From Achromobacter xylosoxidans (GTDB lineage Bacteria; Pseudomonadota; Gammaproteobacteria; Burkholderiales; Burkholderiaceae_B): DNA of 64,000 nt. The position numbers and the translations under genes were made by a program. Positions 41,710-50,878 of the stretch are shown piece by piece. The stretch covers positions 372,001 through 436,000 of the forward strand of contig NZ_CP061008.1 in assembly GCF_014490035.1 (NCBI RefSeq), given 5' to 3'. Under the pieces are notes generated by a model that was not told the DNA's origin, made no database searches, and saw only the letters and a program-made list of their open reading frames with translations. Each line of letters begins with the position of its first letter. Positions within the stretch are counted from its first letter, which is position 1.

Positions 41710-42687
41710 TTATTGAGCGGGAGTCACGAGCTGCACGCGCGGATCGAGCGTGGCGTACAGGATGTCCACAACCAGGTTGATGATCACGAAGATCAGGGTG
41801 ACCAGCATCACGTAGGCCACCACGACCGGGCGGTCCAATTGGTAGACGCTGTCGATCAGCAGCTTGCCCATGCCTGGCCATGCGAACACGGTTTCGGTGA
41901 TGGTGGAATAGGCGATGAGGGTGCCGAATTCCATGCCGATCACGGTGACCACGGGGATCAGGATGTTGCGCAGGATGTGGCGGCGCACGATGCGGCCGGG
42001 CTTGACGCCCTTGGCGCGCGCGAACTTCACATAGTCCTGGCTGCGGGCCTCGACCACGCCGGACGCGGTCAGGCGCAGCACCAGCGCGATGTTGGCCAGC
42101 GCCAGGTTGATGGCCGGCATGATCAGGTGCGACCAGCCGTCGGCAGTCAGAATGGACAGGGGCACGCCCAGCACGGTGACCGTGTCGCCGCGGCCGGTGG
42201 CGGGCAGCCAGCCCAGCCACACCGCAAACAGCAGGATCAGCATCATGCCTTGCCAGAAGTTCGGCAGCGAAAAACCCAGCACCGAGGATGCCATGATGCC
42301 GCGGCCCAGCGGCTGGTCGCGGTACAGGCCCGCGATCAGCCCCAGCGGAATGCCGAACACACAGGTCAGCATGATGGCCACGACCACCAGCTCGAACGTG
42401 GCGGGAATGCGCTGCACGATCAGTTCGATGGCGGGGATGCCGTGCACGAAGGAGGTGCCCAGGTCGCCGTGCAGCGCGCGCCACAGGAATCCTGTGTATT
42501 GCTGCCATACCGGCAGGTCCAGGCCCAGGCGGGCGATCATCGCCTCGCGTGCGGCCTGGCTGGCTTCGGGGCTGACCAGCAGTTCGATCGGATCGCCCAC
42601 GGCATAGACCGCGAAGAAGACCACGACCGAAACGGCCAGCAGCACGAACAGACTCTGTATCAGTCTGCGTAGGATGAACAAGGCCAC
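41710..42687 (-). CDS. Peptide ABC transporter permease (DppB type)
   Basis: A 325-residue permease with the DppB architecture: N-terminal helix (FILRRLIQSLFVLLAVSVVV), large periplasmic segment, then the core domain with the EAA-type loop ARAKGVKPGRIVRRHILRNI and the C-terminal TLDPRVQ typical of the family. It lies 49 bases beyond the binding-protein gene and six before the second permease. No irregularity is seen. Confidence 0.94.
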   Translation of the reverse strand: MALFILRRLIQSLFVLLAVSVVVFFAVYAVGDPIELLVSPEASQAAREAMIARLGLDLPVWQQYTGFLWRALHGDLGTSFVHGIPAIELIVQRIPATFELVVVAIMLTCVFGIPLGLIAGLYRDQPLGRGIMASSVLGFSLPNFWQGMMLILLFAVWLGWLPATGRGDTVTVLGVPLSILTADGWSHLIMPAINLALANIALVLRLTASGVVEARSQDYVKFARAKGVKPGRIVRRHILRNILIPVVTVIGMEFGTLIAYSTITETVFAWPGMGKLLIDSVYQLDRPVVVAYVMLVTLIFVIINLVVDILYATLDPRVQLVTPAQ

Positions 42688-42736
42688 GAGATTATTTCCT
42701 TGGTGGGCTCAGGGTTTGCGGGCGCCGCGTAGGGTC

Positions 42737-44368
42737 TTACTTGGCGGGCTTGGCCGACATGGCCAGGGTGTACTGGTCGGCGCGGCCTTCATAGGTCAGT
42801 CCCTTGCGGAACGCCCAGATGCTGCTTTCGAAATGCAGGGGAATGCTGGGCAGGTCGGCCAACGCCAGCGTCAGCGATTCCTGCAGCAGTTTCTCGCGCG
42901 CGGCCGGGTCCACGGTGACGAGGGCGCGCTTGAACACGCGGTCGAACTCGGGGTTGTCATAGCCGCCGTAGTTGCTGGTGCCCAGGCCGTGTTCCTTGTC
43001 GAACGCGCTGACCCAGTATTGCAGGAAGGACGAGGCCTCGCCGGTTTCCGACGACCAGCCGCCCATGGCGAAGCTGAACTCGCGCTTGGCGCGCTTGGGG
43101 AAGTAGACCGAGCGCGTCATGGTGTCGACGGTGGTCTTGATGCCCACGCGCGACAGGTATTGCGCTACCGCCTGCGTGATCTGCGCGTCGTTGATGTAGC
43201 GGTCGTTGGTGGACGAGACGGTCAGTTCGAAGCCGTTCGGGTAGCCGGCCTCGGCCAGCAGCTTCTTGGCGGCGGCCGGGTCGTACTTGAGCTCGGGCGG
43301 CTTGGGCAGGGTGCCGAACATGCCGTCGGGCAGGAATTGGTTGGCCGGCGTGGCGGCGCCGTCCATGATGCGGTCGGCGATGGTCTTGCGGTCGATGGCC
43401 ATGGAAATGGCGCGGCGCACGCGCACGTCCTGCAGCGGGTTCTTGCCGTCGGCGGCCTTGACGCCGGGGCTGGGATTGCGCGCCACGTCGGGCTGGAAAT
43501 ACACCACGCGTACCGACGGCGTGATGACGTGGCCGAAACCCGGGGTCTCCGAAATGCGCTTCACGTCGCGCGCGGCGGGGTTTTCGATCAGGTCGAAGTC
43601 GCCCGCCAGGAGGCCCGTCAGGCGCGGGCCGGCAGCCGGCACCGGCACCATCTTCACGTCCTTCCATGCGGGCTTCGCGCCCCAGTAGGCATCGTTGCGC
43701 GTCAGCTCGATCGCGGTGCCCTTGACGTAGCTCTTCAGCGTGTAGGGCCCGGTGCCGATCACGGAGCGGCCGGTATTGAAGTCGGCCACGGTGGGCCAGG
43801 CGCCGGTGACGCCGCACTTGTTCTTCAGGTCGAAGCTGATCGGGCCGTGTTCGGCGATGCCGTTCCACAGCATGCCCATGCGGGTCAGGTCGTTGGGCAG
43901 CAGCGGATAGGGCTGGCGCGTCTTGATCACCAGCGTGTTGCCGTCGCGCACCTGGACGTCGGCGAACTTCTGCACGATGGAAGGGTACGAGCTGCTGATG
44001 GACTGCTCGTTGTTGACCACGCGGCAGAAGGTGAACAGCACGTCCTGCGCCGTGAAGGGCTGGCCATTGGAAAACTTGACGCCGTCGCGCAGCGTGAATT
44101 CCCAGGTCGTGTCGTCCACCGGCTTCCAGGCCGTGGCCAGGCGCGGGATCAGGTCCATCTTGGCATCCTGCCCCACCAGCGTCTCGAACATGTGCGAGGT
44201 CATCGCATCGTTCGGCGTGGCCTGGTGGTAGTGCGGATCCATCGACGTCGGCTCGGACGACAGGCCGATCCGCAGAACGCCGGCGGCGTCCTGCGCGATG
44301 GCCGCGGTGGTACAGGCGGCCATGGCGAAGGCCGTGAGCATGCTGCGGTAGAGCGTCTGGGCAGACAT
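42737..44368 (-). CDS. Peptide ABC transporter substrate-binding protein (SBP family 5)
   Basis: A 543-residue precursor with a signal peptide ending near AIAQD (about residue 26). The family-5 signature region is RIGLSSEPTSMDPHYH, with VKFSNGQPFTAQDVLFTF following. AAAGGGAC precedes the start. It heads the permease-ATPase operon. It is strongly similar throughout to the binding protein encoded at 46672-48285, for example both have NKCGVTGAWPTVADFN or a near copy and STNDRY. Probable ligand: di- or oligopeptides or N-acylated amino acids, inferred from the hydrolases encoded alongside. Confidence 0.92.
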   Translation of the reverse strand: MSAQTLYRSMLTAFAMAACTTAAIAQDAAGVLRIGLSSEPTSMDPHYHQATPNDAMTSHMFETLVGQDAKMDLIPRLATAWKPVDDTTWEFTLRDGVKFSNGQPFTAQDVLFTFCRVVNNEQSISSSYPSIVQKFADVQVRDGNTLVIKTRQPYPLLPNDLTRMGMLWNGIAEHGPISFDLKNKCGVTGAWPTVADFNTGRSVIGTGPYTLKSYVKGTAIELTRNDAYWGAKPAWKDVKMVPVPAAGPRLTGLLAGDFDLIENPAARDVKRISETPGFGHVITPSVRVVYFQPDVARNPSPGVKAADGKNPLQDVRVRRAISMAIDRKTIADRIMDGAATPANQFLPDGMFGTLPKPPELKYDPAAAKKLLAEAGYPNGFELTVSSTNDRYINDAQITQAVAQYLSRVGIKTTVDTMTRSVYFPKRAKREFSFAMGGWSSETGEASSFLQYWVSAFDKEHGLGTSNYGGYDNPEFDRVFKRALVTVDPAAREKLLQESLTLALADLPSIPLHFESSIWAFRKGLTYEGRADQYTLAMSAKPAK

Positions 44369-44438
44369 GGATTTTGTCCCTTTGTTGTATTGGTTATGGT
44401 GTTGCAGGGCAGCGTTCCTGGCGGGCCGCCGCGGATCT

Positions 44439-45410
44439 TCAGGCGATGGGCTGCGCCAGCCGGACGACGGTCACGCCGGGCCGCAGATTGGCGGTGGACG
44501 GCATGATCAGCACGCAGTCGTCATAAGGCGTGACGACGGGCTCGCCCTCGGACCAGCCGATCAGGTCGCCGGCGCGGGCCAGCGTTTCCAGGCCCTTCCA
44601 GGGCTGGGCGAAGCGGAAATCGGCGCTCTTGGCGGCGATCGCATGCGTGACGCGCAGTGCGCGCTGCGTGGGCGCCGCGGGGGCGAACCAATCCGCGGGC
44701 AGGTCGCCGCGGTCCACCGTGCCCGCTTCCACCAGGAAGCGCGCCATCTGGTCGACGGCCACGCCGCGCGCCTCGGGCGCGCCATGGAAGCCGCATTCGA
44801 TCAGCAGGGAACGGGTGCCGTTGTCACCGGCTTCGCCGAAGCGGCCGTAGTCGCGCATGCGCACGCCCGCGGCATGGCCGGCGTCGGCGATGATGGTGGC
44901 GGGGTTGCCCAGCGCCAGCGCCAGATCGATATTGCGTTGCTCCATGCCGGTCAGCTGCAGCGGCACGTCGGAATTGCTCATCGAATGGAAGTCCAGCAGC
45001 CAGTCGGCCTGCTCGACCCAGGGCTGGATCTCGGCTGCGCGGCGGCGTTCCTGGCTGGCGGGCGCGCTCAGCTTGTCGTCGCTCCAGACGCGGTTCATGT
45101 CTTCGTCGACAAAGCGCGCGGGCGCGTAGTTGGCGGGGTCGAAGCGGTCGAACGCCGCCAGGTTGCAGAACGCCAGCGTCAGCGAACCGCGGCGCGGGCG
45201 CAGGCCTGCCGCCAGCGCGTCCTTCAGCGCCCAGGCGCCGCAGAGTTCATTGCCGTGGATCAGCGCGCTCAGCATGACGCGCTTGCCCGGCACGCCCGAA
45301 TCGAAATGCCAGACCCCCGGGGTATCCGTGTTGCCCACCCGCTCCGCCGACAAGTTCGGACAGGCAAGTAGAAATGGGCGCGGTGTGGACGCGGGGGCGG
45401 ACGTGGGCAT
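44439..45410 (-). CDS. Succinylglutamate desuccinylase/aspartoacylase family metallohydrolase
   Basis: A 323-residue M14-like carboxypeptidase-fold enzyme. Zinc ligands are His and Glu in ALIHGNELCG and His in LLDFHSMSN; the substrate arginine region FVDEDMNRVWS and the catalytic glutamate in SLLIECGFHG are also present. Enzymes of this family remove acyl groups from N-acyl amino acids. It precedes the transporter operon on the same strand (70 bases to the binding-protein gene) and is divergent from a LysR gene, suggesting that N-acyl amino acids or peptides are the imported substrate. Confidence 0.87.
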   Translation of the reverse strand: MPTSAPASTPRPFLLACPNLSAERVGNTDTPGVWHFDSGVPGKRVMLSALIHGNELCGAWALKDALAAGLRPRRGSLTLAFCNLAAFDRFDPANYAPARFVDEDMNRVWSDDKLSAPASQERRRAAEIQPWVEQADWLLDFHSMSNSDVPLQLTGMEQRNIDLALALGNPATIIADAGHAAGVRMRDYGRFGEAGDNGTRSLLIECGFHGAPEARGVAVDQMARFLVEAGTVDRGDLPADWFAPAAPTQRALRVTHAIAAKSADFRFAQPWKGLETLARAGDLIGWSEGEPVVTPYDDCVLIMPSTANLRPGVTVVRLAQPIA

Positions 45411-45691
45411 GGGAACTCCGATGAAGCGACGGGATTGTATAGGCGATGGCGCTGGGGTGGCGGCTAGCCGCCGGCATGAGCGGGCGCCGCGGCGCGGCGG
45501 GCGCTGAAACAGGCTGCTAACACGGGTTTTCCCTTATATATAGGGCGCGTCAGGCGCGCGCCGCCTTTGAGTATTGGGCGAATTCTAGGAGCTTGGCTGC
45601 TTTCTCTACAATTAGAATATTTATCTCAAGCTTTGCAGAAAAGGCAAAGCTTGTTCCCCATTCCCAATCCCTGAGAACCGCGAGGGCTGAC

Positions 45692-46606
45692 GTGCACGGC
45701 ATCGCCTTGAAGTATTTTCTGGAGGTTGCCCAGGCGGGCAGCCTGAGCGGCGCGTCCGAGCGCCTGCATGTGGCGGTGTCGGCCATCAGCCGGCAGATCG
45801 CCAAGCTGGAGGAAGAGGCGGGCGCGCCGCTGTTCGAGCGCGCCGCGCGCGGCATGGTCCTGAGCGAAGCGGGGCAACTGCTGCTGGCGCATGCCCGCCG
45901 CACCATGCTGGAAGCCGATTCCGTGCTGCAGGAAATCGCCGCCATCAAGGGAGCCGCGCGCAACGAGATCCGGGTGGCCTCGGTCGAGGGCGTGGCGCGG
46001 ATCTTCCTGCCCTCGGTGATGGCGCGTTTTCGCCGCGACTGGCCCAACATCCGCTTCGACCTGCACGTGGGTTCGCCGGCCGAGGTCAGCCGCCGGGTGG
46101 CCGAAGGCAGCGTGGAGCTGGGGATGGTCTTCATCGCCGAACGCATAGGCGGGGTCAGTCCGCGCTATTCGCGCCGCGCGCCGGTGCATGCGGTGATGGC
46201 GGCCGACCATCCGCTGGCGGGCCGCGCCAGCGTCAGCCTGCAGGATCTCAGCCAGTATCCGCTAGCCTTGACCGGGCCCGGCACCACCACGCGGCAGCTG
46301 TTCGAAATGGGCTGCGCGCTGGAGTCGGTGCAGCTGGAGCCGGCGCTGACCTGCAACGATTCCTCGCCGCTGCACGGTTTTGTCTTCGGGTCGGACGCCA
46401 TCATGCTCAGCGGCTATATCTCGGTGGCCTGGAGCTTGCGGCGCGACGAGCTGATCGCCGTGCCGATTTCCAACGCCGAGCTGCAATCGCGCACCCTGCA
46501 GATCCAGGTCATGCCGGGCCGGGTGCTGCCGCCGGCGGCCGAAGCCTTCGTCGAACTGCTGGCGCGGGAACTGGACGACGCGTTGCAAGGCAGGGCGGCG
46601 GCATAG
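45692..46606 (+). CDS. LysR-family regulator of the peptide-import region
   Basis: A 304-residue LysR protein with a GTG start at 45692 and GAGGG upstream; an open extension to 45593 is rejected because the family begins with ALKYFLEVAQAGSLSGASE. Helix-turn-helix in residues about 1-60 (LHVAVSAISRQIAKLEEEAG), then the effector domain. It sits between the two paralogous binding-protein units and is divergent from the aspartoacylase-like gene, with a 281-base spacer. It is the obvious candidate regulator of both units. The spacer has an AT-rich patch (TTATATATAGGG near 45532) but no dyad I trust. Confidence 0.92.
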   Translation: MHGIALKYFLEVAQAGSLSGASERLHVAVSAISRQIAKLEEEAGAPLFERAARGMVLSEAGQLLLAHARRTMLEADSVLQEIAAIKGAARNEIRVASVEGVARIFLPSVMARFRRDWPNIRFDLHVGSPAEVSRRVAEGSVELGMVFIAERIGGVSPRYSRRAPVHAVMAADHPLAGRASVSLQDLSQYPLALTGPGTTTRQLFEMGCALESVQLEPALTCNDSSPLHGFVFGSDAIMLSGYISVAWSLRRDELIAVPISNAELQSRTLQIQVMPGRVLPPAAEAFVELLARELDDALQGRAAA

Positions 46607-46625
46607 TCTGCCAAGGGTGCAAAAA

Positions 46626-46653
46626 AAAAACGGCTGCCCTGGGGCAGCCGTTT
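46626..46653. terminator. Bidirectional terminator between convergent LysR and binding-protein genes
   Basis: Stem AAAACGGCTGCC with GGCAGCCGTTTT, loop CTGG, with A-run on the left and T-run on the right, so it can stop transcription from both sides. It is 20 bases from both stop codons. Confidence 0.93.
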
Positions 46654-46671
46654 TCGTTCAGGCGGACCTGA

Positions 46672-48285
46672 TTACTTCTTTTCGGGCGTGACCGAGGTGG
46701 CCAGCGTGTACTGGTCGCGGCGGCCTTCGTAGGTGATGCCCTTGCGGAAGGCCCAGATGCTGCTTTCGAAGTGCAGCGGGATCAGCGGCACGTTGTCCAA
46801 TGCGATCTGGGTGGACTGCTGCAGCAGCTTCTCGCGCTTGGCCGCGTCCACCGTCACGATGGCTTCCTTGTAGACCTTGTCGAAGTCGGCATTGCTGAAG
46901 CCGCCGTAGTTGCTGGTGCCCAGGCTGTTGGGGGAATCCAGGGATGCCACCCACAGCTGGAACAGCGCCGAGGCTTCACCCGTTTCCGCCGGCCAGCCGC
47001 CCATCGAGAAGCTGAACTCGCGCTTGGCGCGCTTGGGGAAGTAGATGGAGGCCGTCATGGCGTCCACATTGGTCTTGATGCCGACGCGGGCCAGGTACTG
47101 GGCCACGGCTTGCGCCACCTGGCCGTCGTTGACGTAGCGGTCGTTGGTCGACGACAGCGTCAGTTCAAAGCCGTTCGGGTAGCCGGCTTCGGCCAGCAGC
47201 TTCTTGGCGCCTTCCGGGTCGAACTTGATTTCCGGAGCCTGGGGCAGCGCGCCGAACATGCCGTCGGGCATGTACTGGAAGGCGGGCGTGGCCATGCCGT
47301 CCATGATGCGGGCGGTGATGGTCTTGCGGTCGATGGCCATCGAGATGGCCTTACGCACGCGCAGGTCCTGCAGCGGGTTCTTGCCGTCGGCGCTCTTGAC
47401 GAAGGGGCTCGGGTTGCGGCCCACGTCCGGCTGGAAGAACACCAGGCGGGTCGACGGGGTGGCGACGAAGCCGAACTTGGGGTTGTCCTTCAGGCGCGGC
47501 AGGTCGCGAGCGGCGGGGTTTTCGATCATGTCGAAGTCGCCGGACAGGAGGCCGGTCAGGCGCGGGCCGGCCGACGGCACCGGCACGAACTTCACTTCCT
47601 TCCAGTACGGCTTGGGGCCCCAGTAGTTTTCATTGCGGACCAGCTCGATGCCGGTGCCCTTGACGTAGGACTTCAGGGTGTACGGGCCGGTGCCGATGGC
47701 ATCCTTGCCGTTGTTGAAGTCGGCCACGGTGGGCCAGGCGCCGGTTACGCCGCAACCCTTCTTGGGGTCGAACGTCAGCTTGCCGTGCTCGACGATGCCG
47801 TTCCAGACGATGGGCAGCGAGCGCGCCAGTTCGGCGGGCATCAGCGGGAAGGGCTCGCCGGTCTTGATGATGACGGTGTGCGCGTCCGGCGTCTGCACGT
47901 CGGTGATGCGCTTGGTCATGTCCATGTAGGACTGCGACACGTTGGTTTCGTTGTTCAGCGTGCGGCAGATGGTGAACAGCACGTCTTCGGACGTGAACGG
48001 CTTGCCGTTGGAGAACTTGACGTCGTCGCGCAGCTTGAATTCCCAGGTCTGGTCGTCCAGCGTCTTCCAGGAAGTGGCCAGTGCGGGCACCAGCTTCATG
48101 TCGGCGCTGCGACCCACCAGGGAACTGTAGACGTGCGCGGAGAACGCGTCGTTCTGCGTCATCTTGTGATAGTGGGGGTCCGCCGAGGTGGGTTCGGCCG
48201 ACAGGCCGATCTTCAGCGTCTGGGCTTGGGCGGCGGCCAGGGGAATGGCGGCGGCCGCAAGGGCCAGGGTAGTGCGCAACTTCAT
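46672..48285 (-). CDS. Second peptide ABC transporter substrate-binding protein (SBP family 5)
   Basis: A 537-residue precursor starting at 48285 with GGAG upstream. Signal peptide TLALAAAAIPLAAAQAQ, then LKIGLSAEPTSADPHYHKMT. It is collinear and highly similar to the binding protein at 42737-44368, differing mostly in surface segments, so the two are recent paralogues. No permease or ATPase genes accompany it; it presumably uses the same membrane complex with a different ligand range. It has its own strong promoter (48416-48445) and terminator and is thus a separate transcript. Confidence 0.92.
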   Translation of the reverse strand: MKLRTTLALAAAAIPLAAAQAQTLKIGLSAEPTSADPHYHKMTQNDAFSAHVYSSLVGRSADMKLVPALATSWKTLDDQTWEFKLRDDVKFSNGKPFTSEDVLFTICRTLNNETNVSQSYMDMTKRITDVQTPDAHTVIIKTGEPFPLMPAELARSLPIVWNGIVEHGKLTFDPKKGCGVTGAWPTVADFNNGKDAIGTGPYTLKSYVKGTGIELVRNENYWGPKPYWKEVKFVPVPSAGPRLTGLLSGDFDMIENPAARDLPRLKDNPKFGFVATPSTRLVFFQPDVGRNPSPFVKSADGKNPLQDLRVRKAISMAIDRKTITARIMDGMATPAFQYMPDGMFGALPQAPEIKFDPEGAKKLLAEAGYPNGFELTLSSTNDRYVNDGQVAQAVAQYLARVGIKTNVDAMTASIYFPKRAKREFSFSMGGWPAETGEASALFQLWVASLDSPNSLGTSNYGGFSNADFDKVYKEAIVTVDAAKREKLLQQSTQIALDNVPLIPLHFESSIWAFRKGITYEGRRDQYTLATSVTPEKK

Positions 48286-48415
48286 GGTGACAACTCCGGA
48301 TGGGGAACGAACCGGATCGCGCCTGCGTGTAAACCGGCCTGCGCCAGCCGCGCGGGCGGCGTCGCCTGGAAGGGGCTCAGGGGGTTTTGGCGCCGGGCAC
48401 GACGGCAAGGGGCCG

Positions 48416-48445
48416 ATTATCGGTAGGGGCTTCGCGCACTGTCAA
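48416..48445 (-). promoter_or_regulatory. Sigma-70 promoter of the second binding-protein gene
   Basis: On the minus strand TTGACA (48445-48440), 18-base spacer, GATAAT (48421-48416), about 130 bases before the start codon. The -35 is a perfect match and the -10 matches five of six. Confidence 0.75.
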
Positions 48446-48671
48446 TGCGCAATGGCAAGCGCGGCGCTAGGGAAAACGCGGAGAGGGAGGGGGAAAGAGG
48501 GCGCCGCGCTGCCTCGTCTGGAGGCCTGCGCGGCGCGATGGCGCCCGGGTGAGGGACTGGGCGCCGAAGAACCGCCGCAAGGGGCGCCGGGAAGCCGGCG
48601 GGCGTTGCGGCGGGGTCGCGCCAGGCTGAATCGCGGGAGATCGATCGCGACTCAGGCCGGCGCGGCAGGGC
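48446..48671. other. Non-coding gap without recognisable content
   Basis: About 226 GC-rich bases between the promoter of the binding-protein gene and the stop of the small gene. Open frames here are short or shadow frames. I see the small dyad TCGCG-GGAGATCGATCG-CGA near 48631-48650 but no terminator or promoter that I would defend. Confidence 0.4.
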
Positions 48672-48905
48672 TTACCACTGCGAACCGGAGAAGCGCGAGC
48701 TGGCGGCGCGGGCCTTGTTCATCGACTCGTTCACTTCGTCGATGAAGGAAAACACGGCGGCAACAGCTGCCACTACGGCTTGGCCGGCCTTCTTCAGGCT
48801 GGTCAGCGGATGGGAATTCGGTTGGTTCTCGAGGGCGCCGCGTAGCAGATCGCGCTCCAGCGCGTCGGTCAGGCGGGCAGTGTGGTTCAGGGTCAGTTCG
48901 CTCAT
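48672..48905 (-). CDS. Small conserved-looking hypothetical protein
   Basis: A 77-residue protein that I do not recognise. The N-terminal 30 residues are polar and helical (MSELTLNHTARLTDALERDL), followed by an Ala/Val-rich hydrophobic segment of about 15 residues (QAVVAAVAAVFSF), then a charged, Ser-rich tail. The hydrophobic stretch could be a short membrane anchor or amphipathic helix. GGAG is positioned well before the ATG, and a consensus promoter lies upstream, which together support a real gene. It is next to nnrD but transcribed from its own promoter. Function unknown. Confidence 0.7.
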   Translation of the reverse strand: MSELTLNHTARLTDALERDLLRGALENQPNSHPLTSLKKAGQAVVAAVAAVFSFIDEVNESMNKARAASSRFSGSQW

Positions 48906-48940
48906 GGTTTGCTCCAGTCCGTTTCGTCTTGGTGTAAACC

Positions 48941-48993
48941 ATTATAGGGATAACCCTAGGGTCGATGCAATGCTATTTTTAGGGTAAACCCCT
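48941..48993 (-). promoter_or_regulatory. Promoter of the small gene with two GGG-N4-CCC dyads
   Basis: The minus strand has a perfect -10 TATAAT (48946-48941) with a weak -35 TTGCAT (48970-48965) at 18 bases. Dyad AGGG-ATAA-CCCT (48946-48957) abuts the -10, and a second copy AGGG-TAAA-CCCC (48981-48992) begins exactly 35 bases further upstream. Two similar dyads flanking the -35 suggest binding by a dimeric regulator. Confidence 0.6.
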
Positions 48994-49025
48994 ATATGTT
49001 GTAAAAATGTTTATTCCCCAGGGAC

Positions 49026-49886
49026 TTAGCCGCTATTTCGCAGGGCGCGGGCTGCGTCCGCCAGCTCTCCGGCGGTCAGTCCGATGGGGCCGACACCCTG
49101 GGCCACCAACGCATCGGCCGCCGCTCCGTGCAGCCAGACGGCGCCGGCCACGGCCTGGTCCAACGGCAGCTTCTGGGCGATCAGCGAACCCAGCATGCCC
49201 GCTAATACGTCCCCGGTTCCGGCGGTGGCGAGCCCCGGATTGCCGCTGGTGTTGACCCGCAGATCGCCATCCGGGGAGCTGACCACGGTGCCTGCGCCCT
49301 TCAGCACGATCCAGGCGCGGTAGCGTAGCGCCAGTTTCCTGGCGGCGGCCGGGCGGTCGGCCTGCACCTCGGCCGTATCCACGCCAAGCAGCCGCCCGGC
49401 CTCGGCCGGATGGGGCGTCAGCACCACGGTGCCCTCGCCCCAGTTGGGTTGGATGTCGCCGCGGGCCAACAGATTCAGCCCGTCCGCGTCCAGCACCAGC
49501 GGCGCTGCGCGGCGCAGCACGAACAGTTCGGACAGGGCGTTGGCCGCCAGGGCGCCCGTGCCTATGCCGCATCCCGCCACCCAGGCGGTGACGCCCCAGT
49601 CTTCTTCCAGCAGCGAGCGGGCGTCGCGCAGCATCAGTTCGGGCTGCTGCGGATCGCAGGCCAGCGGCGCGGCGTCCTGGGCGAAGCCGACCAGCACCTT
49701 GCCGGCGCCGGTCTTCAGGGCGGCGCGCGCGGCCAGCAGCGCCGCGCCCGTCATGCCCGGGCCGCCGCCCACCACGCCCACCGTGCCGAAACTACCCTTG
49801 TGAGTGTCGCGGCCGCGCGGCGCGAACAGGGCGGGCAGGGCGGCGCGGTCGATGGCGCCGCCGGCGGACGGGGCGGTAGTGTTCAT
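49026..49886 (-). CDS. nnrD: ADP/ATP-dependent NAD(P)H-hydrate dehydratase, stand-alone
   Basis: A 286-residue ribokinase-like repair enzyme that dehydrates damaged NAD(P)HX back to NAD(P)H. Motifs [35 protein letters not shown] and [20 protein letters not shown] (nucleotide site and catalytic aspartate) are intact. In E. coli this is the C-terminal half of a fusion with the epimerase NnrE; here there is no epimerase domain, so NnrE must be elsewhere. It is divergent from a crotonase gene, with 112 bases between. Confidence 0.92.
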   Translation of the reverse strand: MNTTAPSAGGAIDRAALPALFAPRGRDTHKGSFGTVGVVGGGPGMTGAALLAARAALKTGAGKVLVGFAQDAAPLACDPQQPELMLRDARSLLEEDWGVTAWVAGCGIGTGALAANALSELFVLRRAAPLVLDADGLNLLARGDIQPNWGEGTVVLTPHPAEAGRLLGVDTAEVQADRPAAARKLALRYRAWIVLKGAGTVVSSPDGDLRVNTSGNPGLATAGTGDVLAGMLGSLIAQKLPLDQAVAGAVWLHGAAADALVAQGVGPIGLTAGELADAARALRNSG

Positions 49887-49998
49887 GGGCTGAGGCTCCT
49901 GGGGATGGCGGCGTGGCGCGAAGGCGCGTATCTACTATAGTGCGCCCAAACCGGCCGGCATCCGGTCCGGCCCAAGACTAGACGACGTGGAGACGAAC

Positions 49999-50832
49999 AT
50001 GAGCGACATCACGCTGGAACACTATTCCGCCTATGAGTCCCTGAAACTGCGCCGGCACCCCGGCGGGGTGCTGGAGGTGATCATGGGCGCCAAGGGCGGC
50101 AAGCCGGGCAAGCTGTCCACCGCCGACGACCGCATGCACCGCGAACTGGCAGACATCTGGCGCGATATCGACACCGATCCGGACACCCGGGTGGTGGTGA
50201 TCCGTGGCGAGGGCAAGGGCTTTTCGGGCGGGGGCGACCTGGACCTGGTGCAGCAGATGGCCGACGATTTCGACGTGCGCACCCGCGTCTGGCGCGAGGC
50301 CCGCGACCTGGTCTACAACATCATCAACTGCAACAAGCCCATCGTGTCCGCCATGCATGGCGCGGCCGTGGGCGCGGGCCTGGTGGCCGGCCTGTTGGCC
50401 GACATCTCCATCGCCGCACGCGACGCGCGCATCATCGACGGTCATACCCGCCTGGGCGTGACGGCCGGCGACCATGCCGCCATCGTCTGGCCGTTGCTTT
50501 GCGGCATGGCGCGCGCCAAGTACTACCTGATGCTGTGCGAAACCGTGACCGGCGAGGAAGCCGAGCGCATCGGCCTGGTGTCGCTGTGCGTGGACGAGGC
50601 CGAACTCATCGGACGTGCCTTCGAAGTCGCCAACAAGCTGGCCGCAGGCTCCCAGACCGCGATCCGCTGGACCAAGTATTCGTTGAACAACTGGCTGCGC
50701 ATGGCGGGGCCGAGCTTCGATACCTCGCTGGCCCTGGAATTCATGGGCTTTGGCGGCCCGGACGTACGCGAAGGGATCCAGTCCCTGCGTGAACGCCGCG
50801 CGCCGAACTTCCGGCCGGATTCGCCGTTCTGA
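49999..50832 (+). CDS. Crotonase-family protein lacking the canonical hydratase glutamates
   Basis: A 277-residue crotonase-fold protein. The start at 49999 has GGAG six bases upstream; a GTG at 49987 is rejected. The oxyanion motifs are present (FSGGGDLDL and [18 protein letters not shown]), but where hydratases have Glu in GGGCEL this reads GAGLVA, and the second Glu (QPE) reads [21 protein letters not shown] carries an aspartate and histidine that could act instead. It is therefore probably not a classical hydratase; a hydrolase, isomerase or lyase on an acyl-CoA is more likely. It lies beside an acyl-CoA degradation cluster but on the other side of a convergent terminator. Confidence 0.85.
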   Translation: MSDITLEHYSAYESLKLRRHPGGVLEVIMGAKGGKPGKLSTADDRMHRELADIWRDIDTDPDTRVVVIRGEGKGFSGGGDLDLVQQMADDFDVRTRVWREARDLVYNIINCNKPIVSAMHGAAVGAGLVAGLLADISIAARDARIIDGHTRLGVTAGDHAAIVWPLLCGMARAKYYLMLCETVTGEEAERIGLVSLCVDEAELIGRAFEVANKLAAGSQTAIRWTKYSLNNWLRMAGPSFDTSLALEFMGFGGPDVREGIQSLRERRAPNFRPDSPF

Positions 50833-50837
50833 GGCGG

Positions 50838-50872
50838 CGGATTGCGCGCGTTGGGGCAGGGCGCGCAATCCG
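50838..50872. terminator. Convergent terminator between two crotonase genes
   Basis: 12-bp perfect stem CGGATTGCGCGC with GCGCGCAATCCG around an 11-base loop, directly between the two convergent stops. Short T-rich tail on the plus side (GGCTTTCCT). Confidence 0.75.
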
Positions 50873-50878
50873 GCTTTC

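Noticed and set aside
40726..42672. 648-codon open frame antisense to the two peptide permease genes
   Set aside because: Its His/Gln/Asp-rich translation is the shadow of hydrophobic permease codons read on the other strand.
45574..45612. Promoter for the LysR gene at TACAAT (45607-45612)
   Set aside because: A -10-like hexamer is present but no -35 at acceptable spacing.
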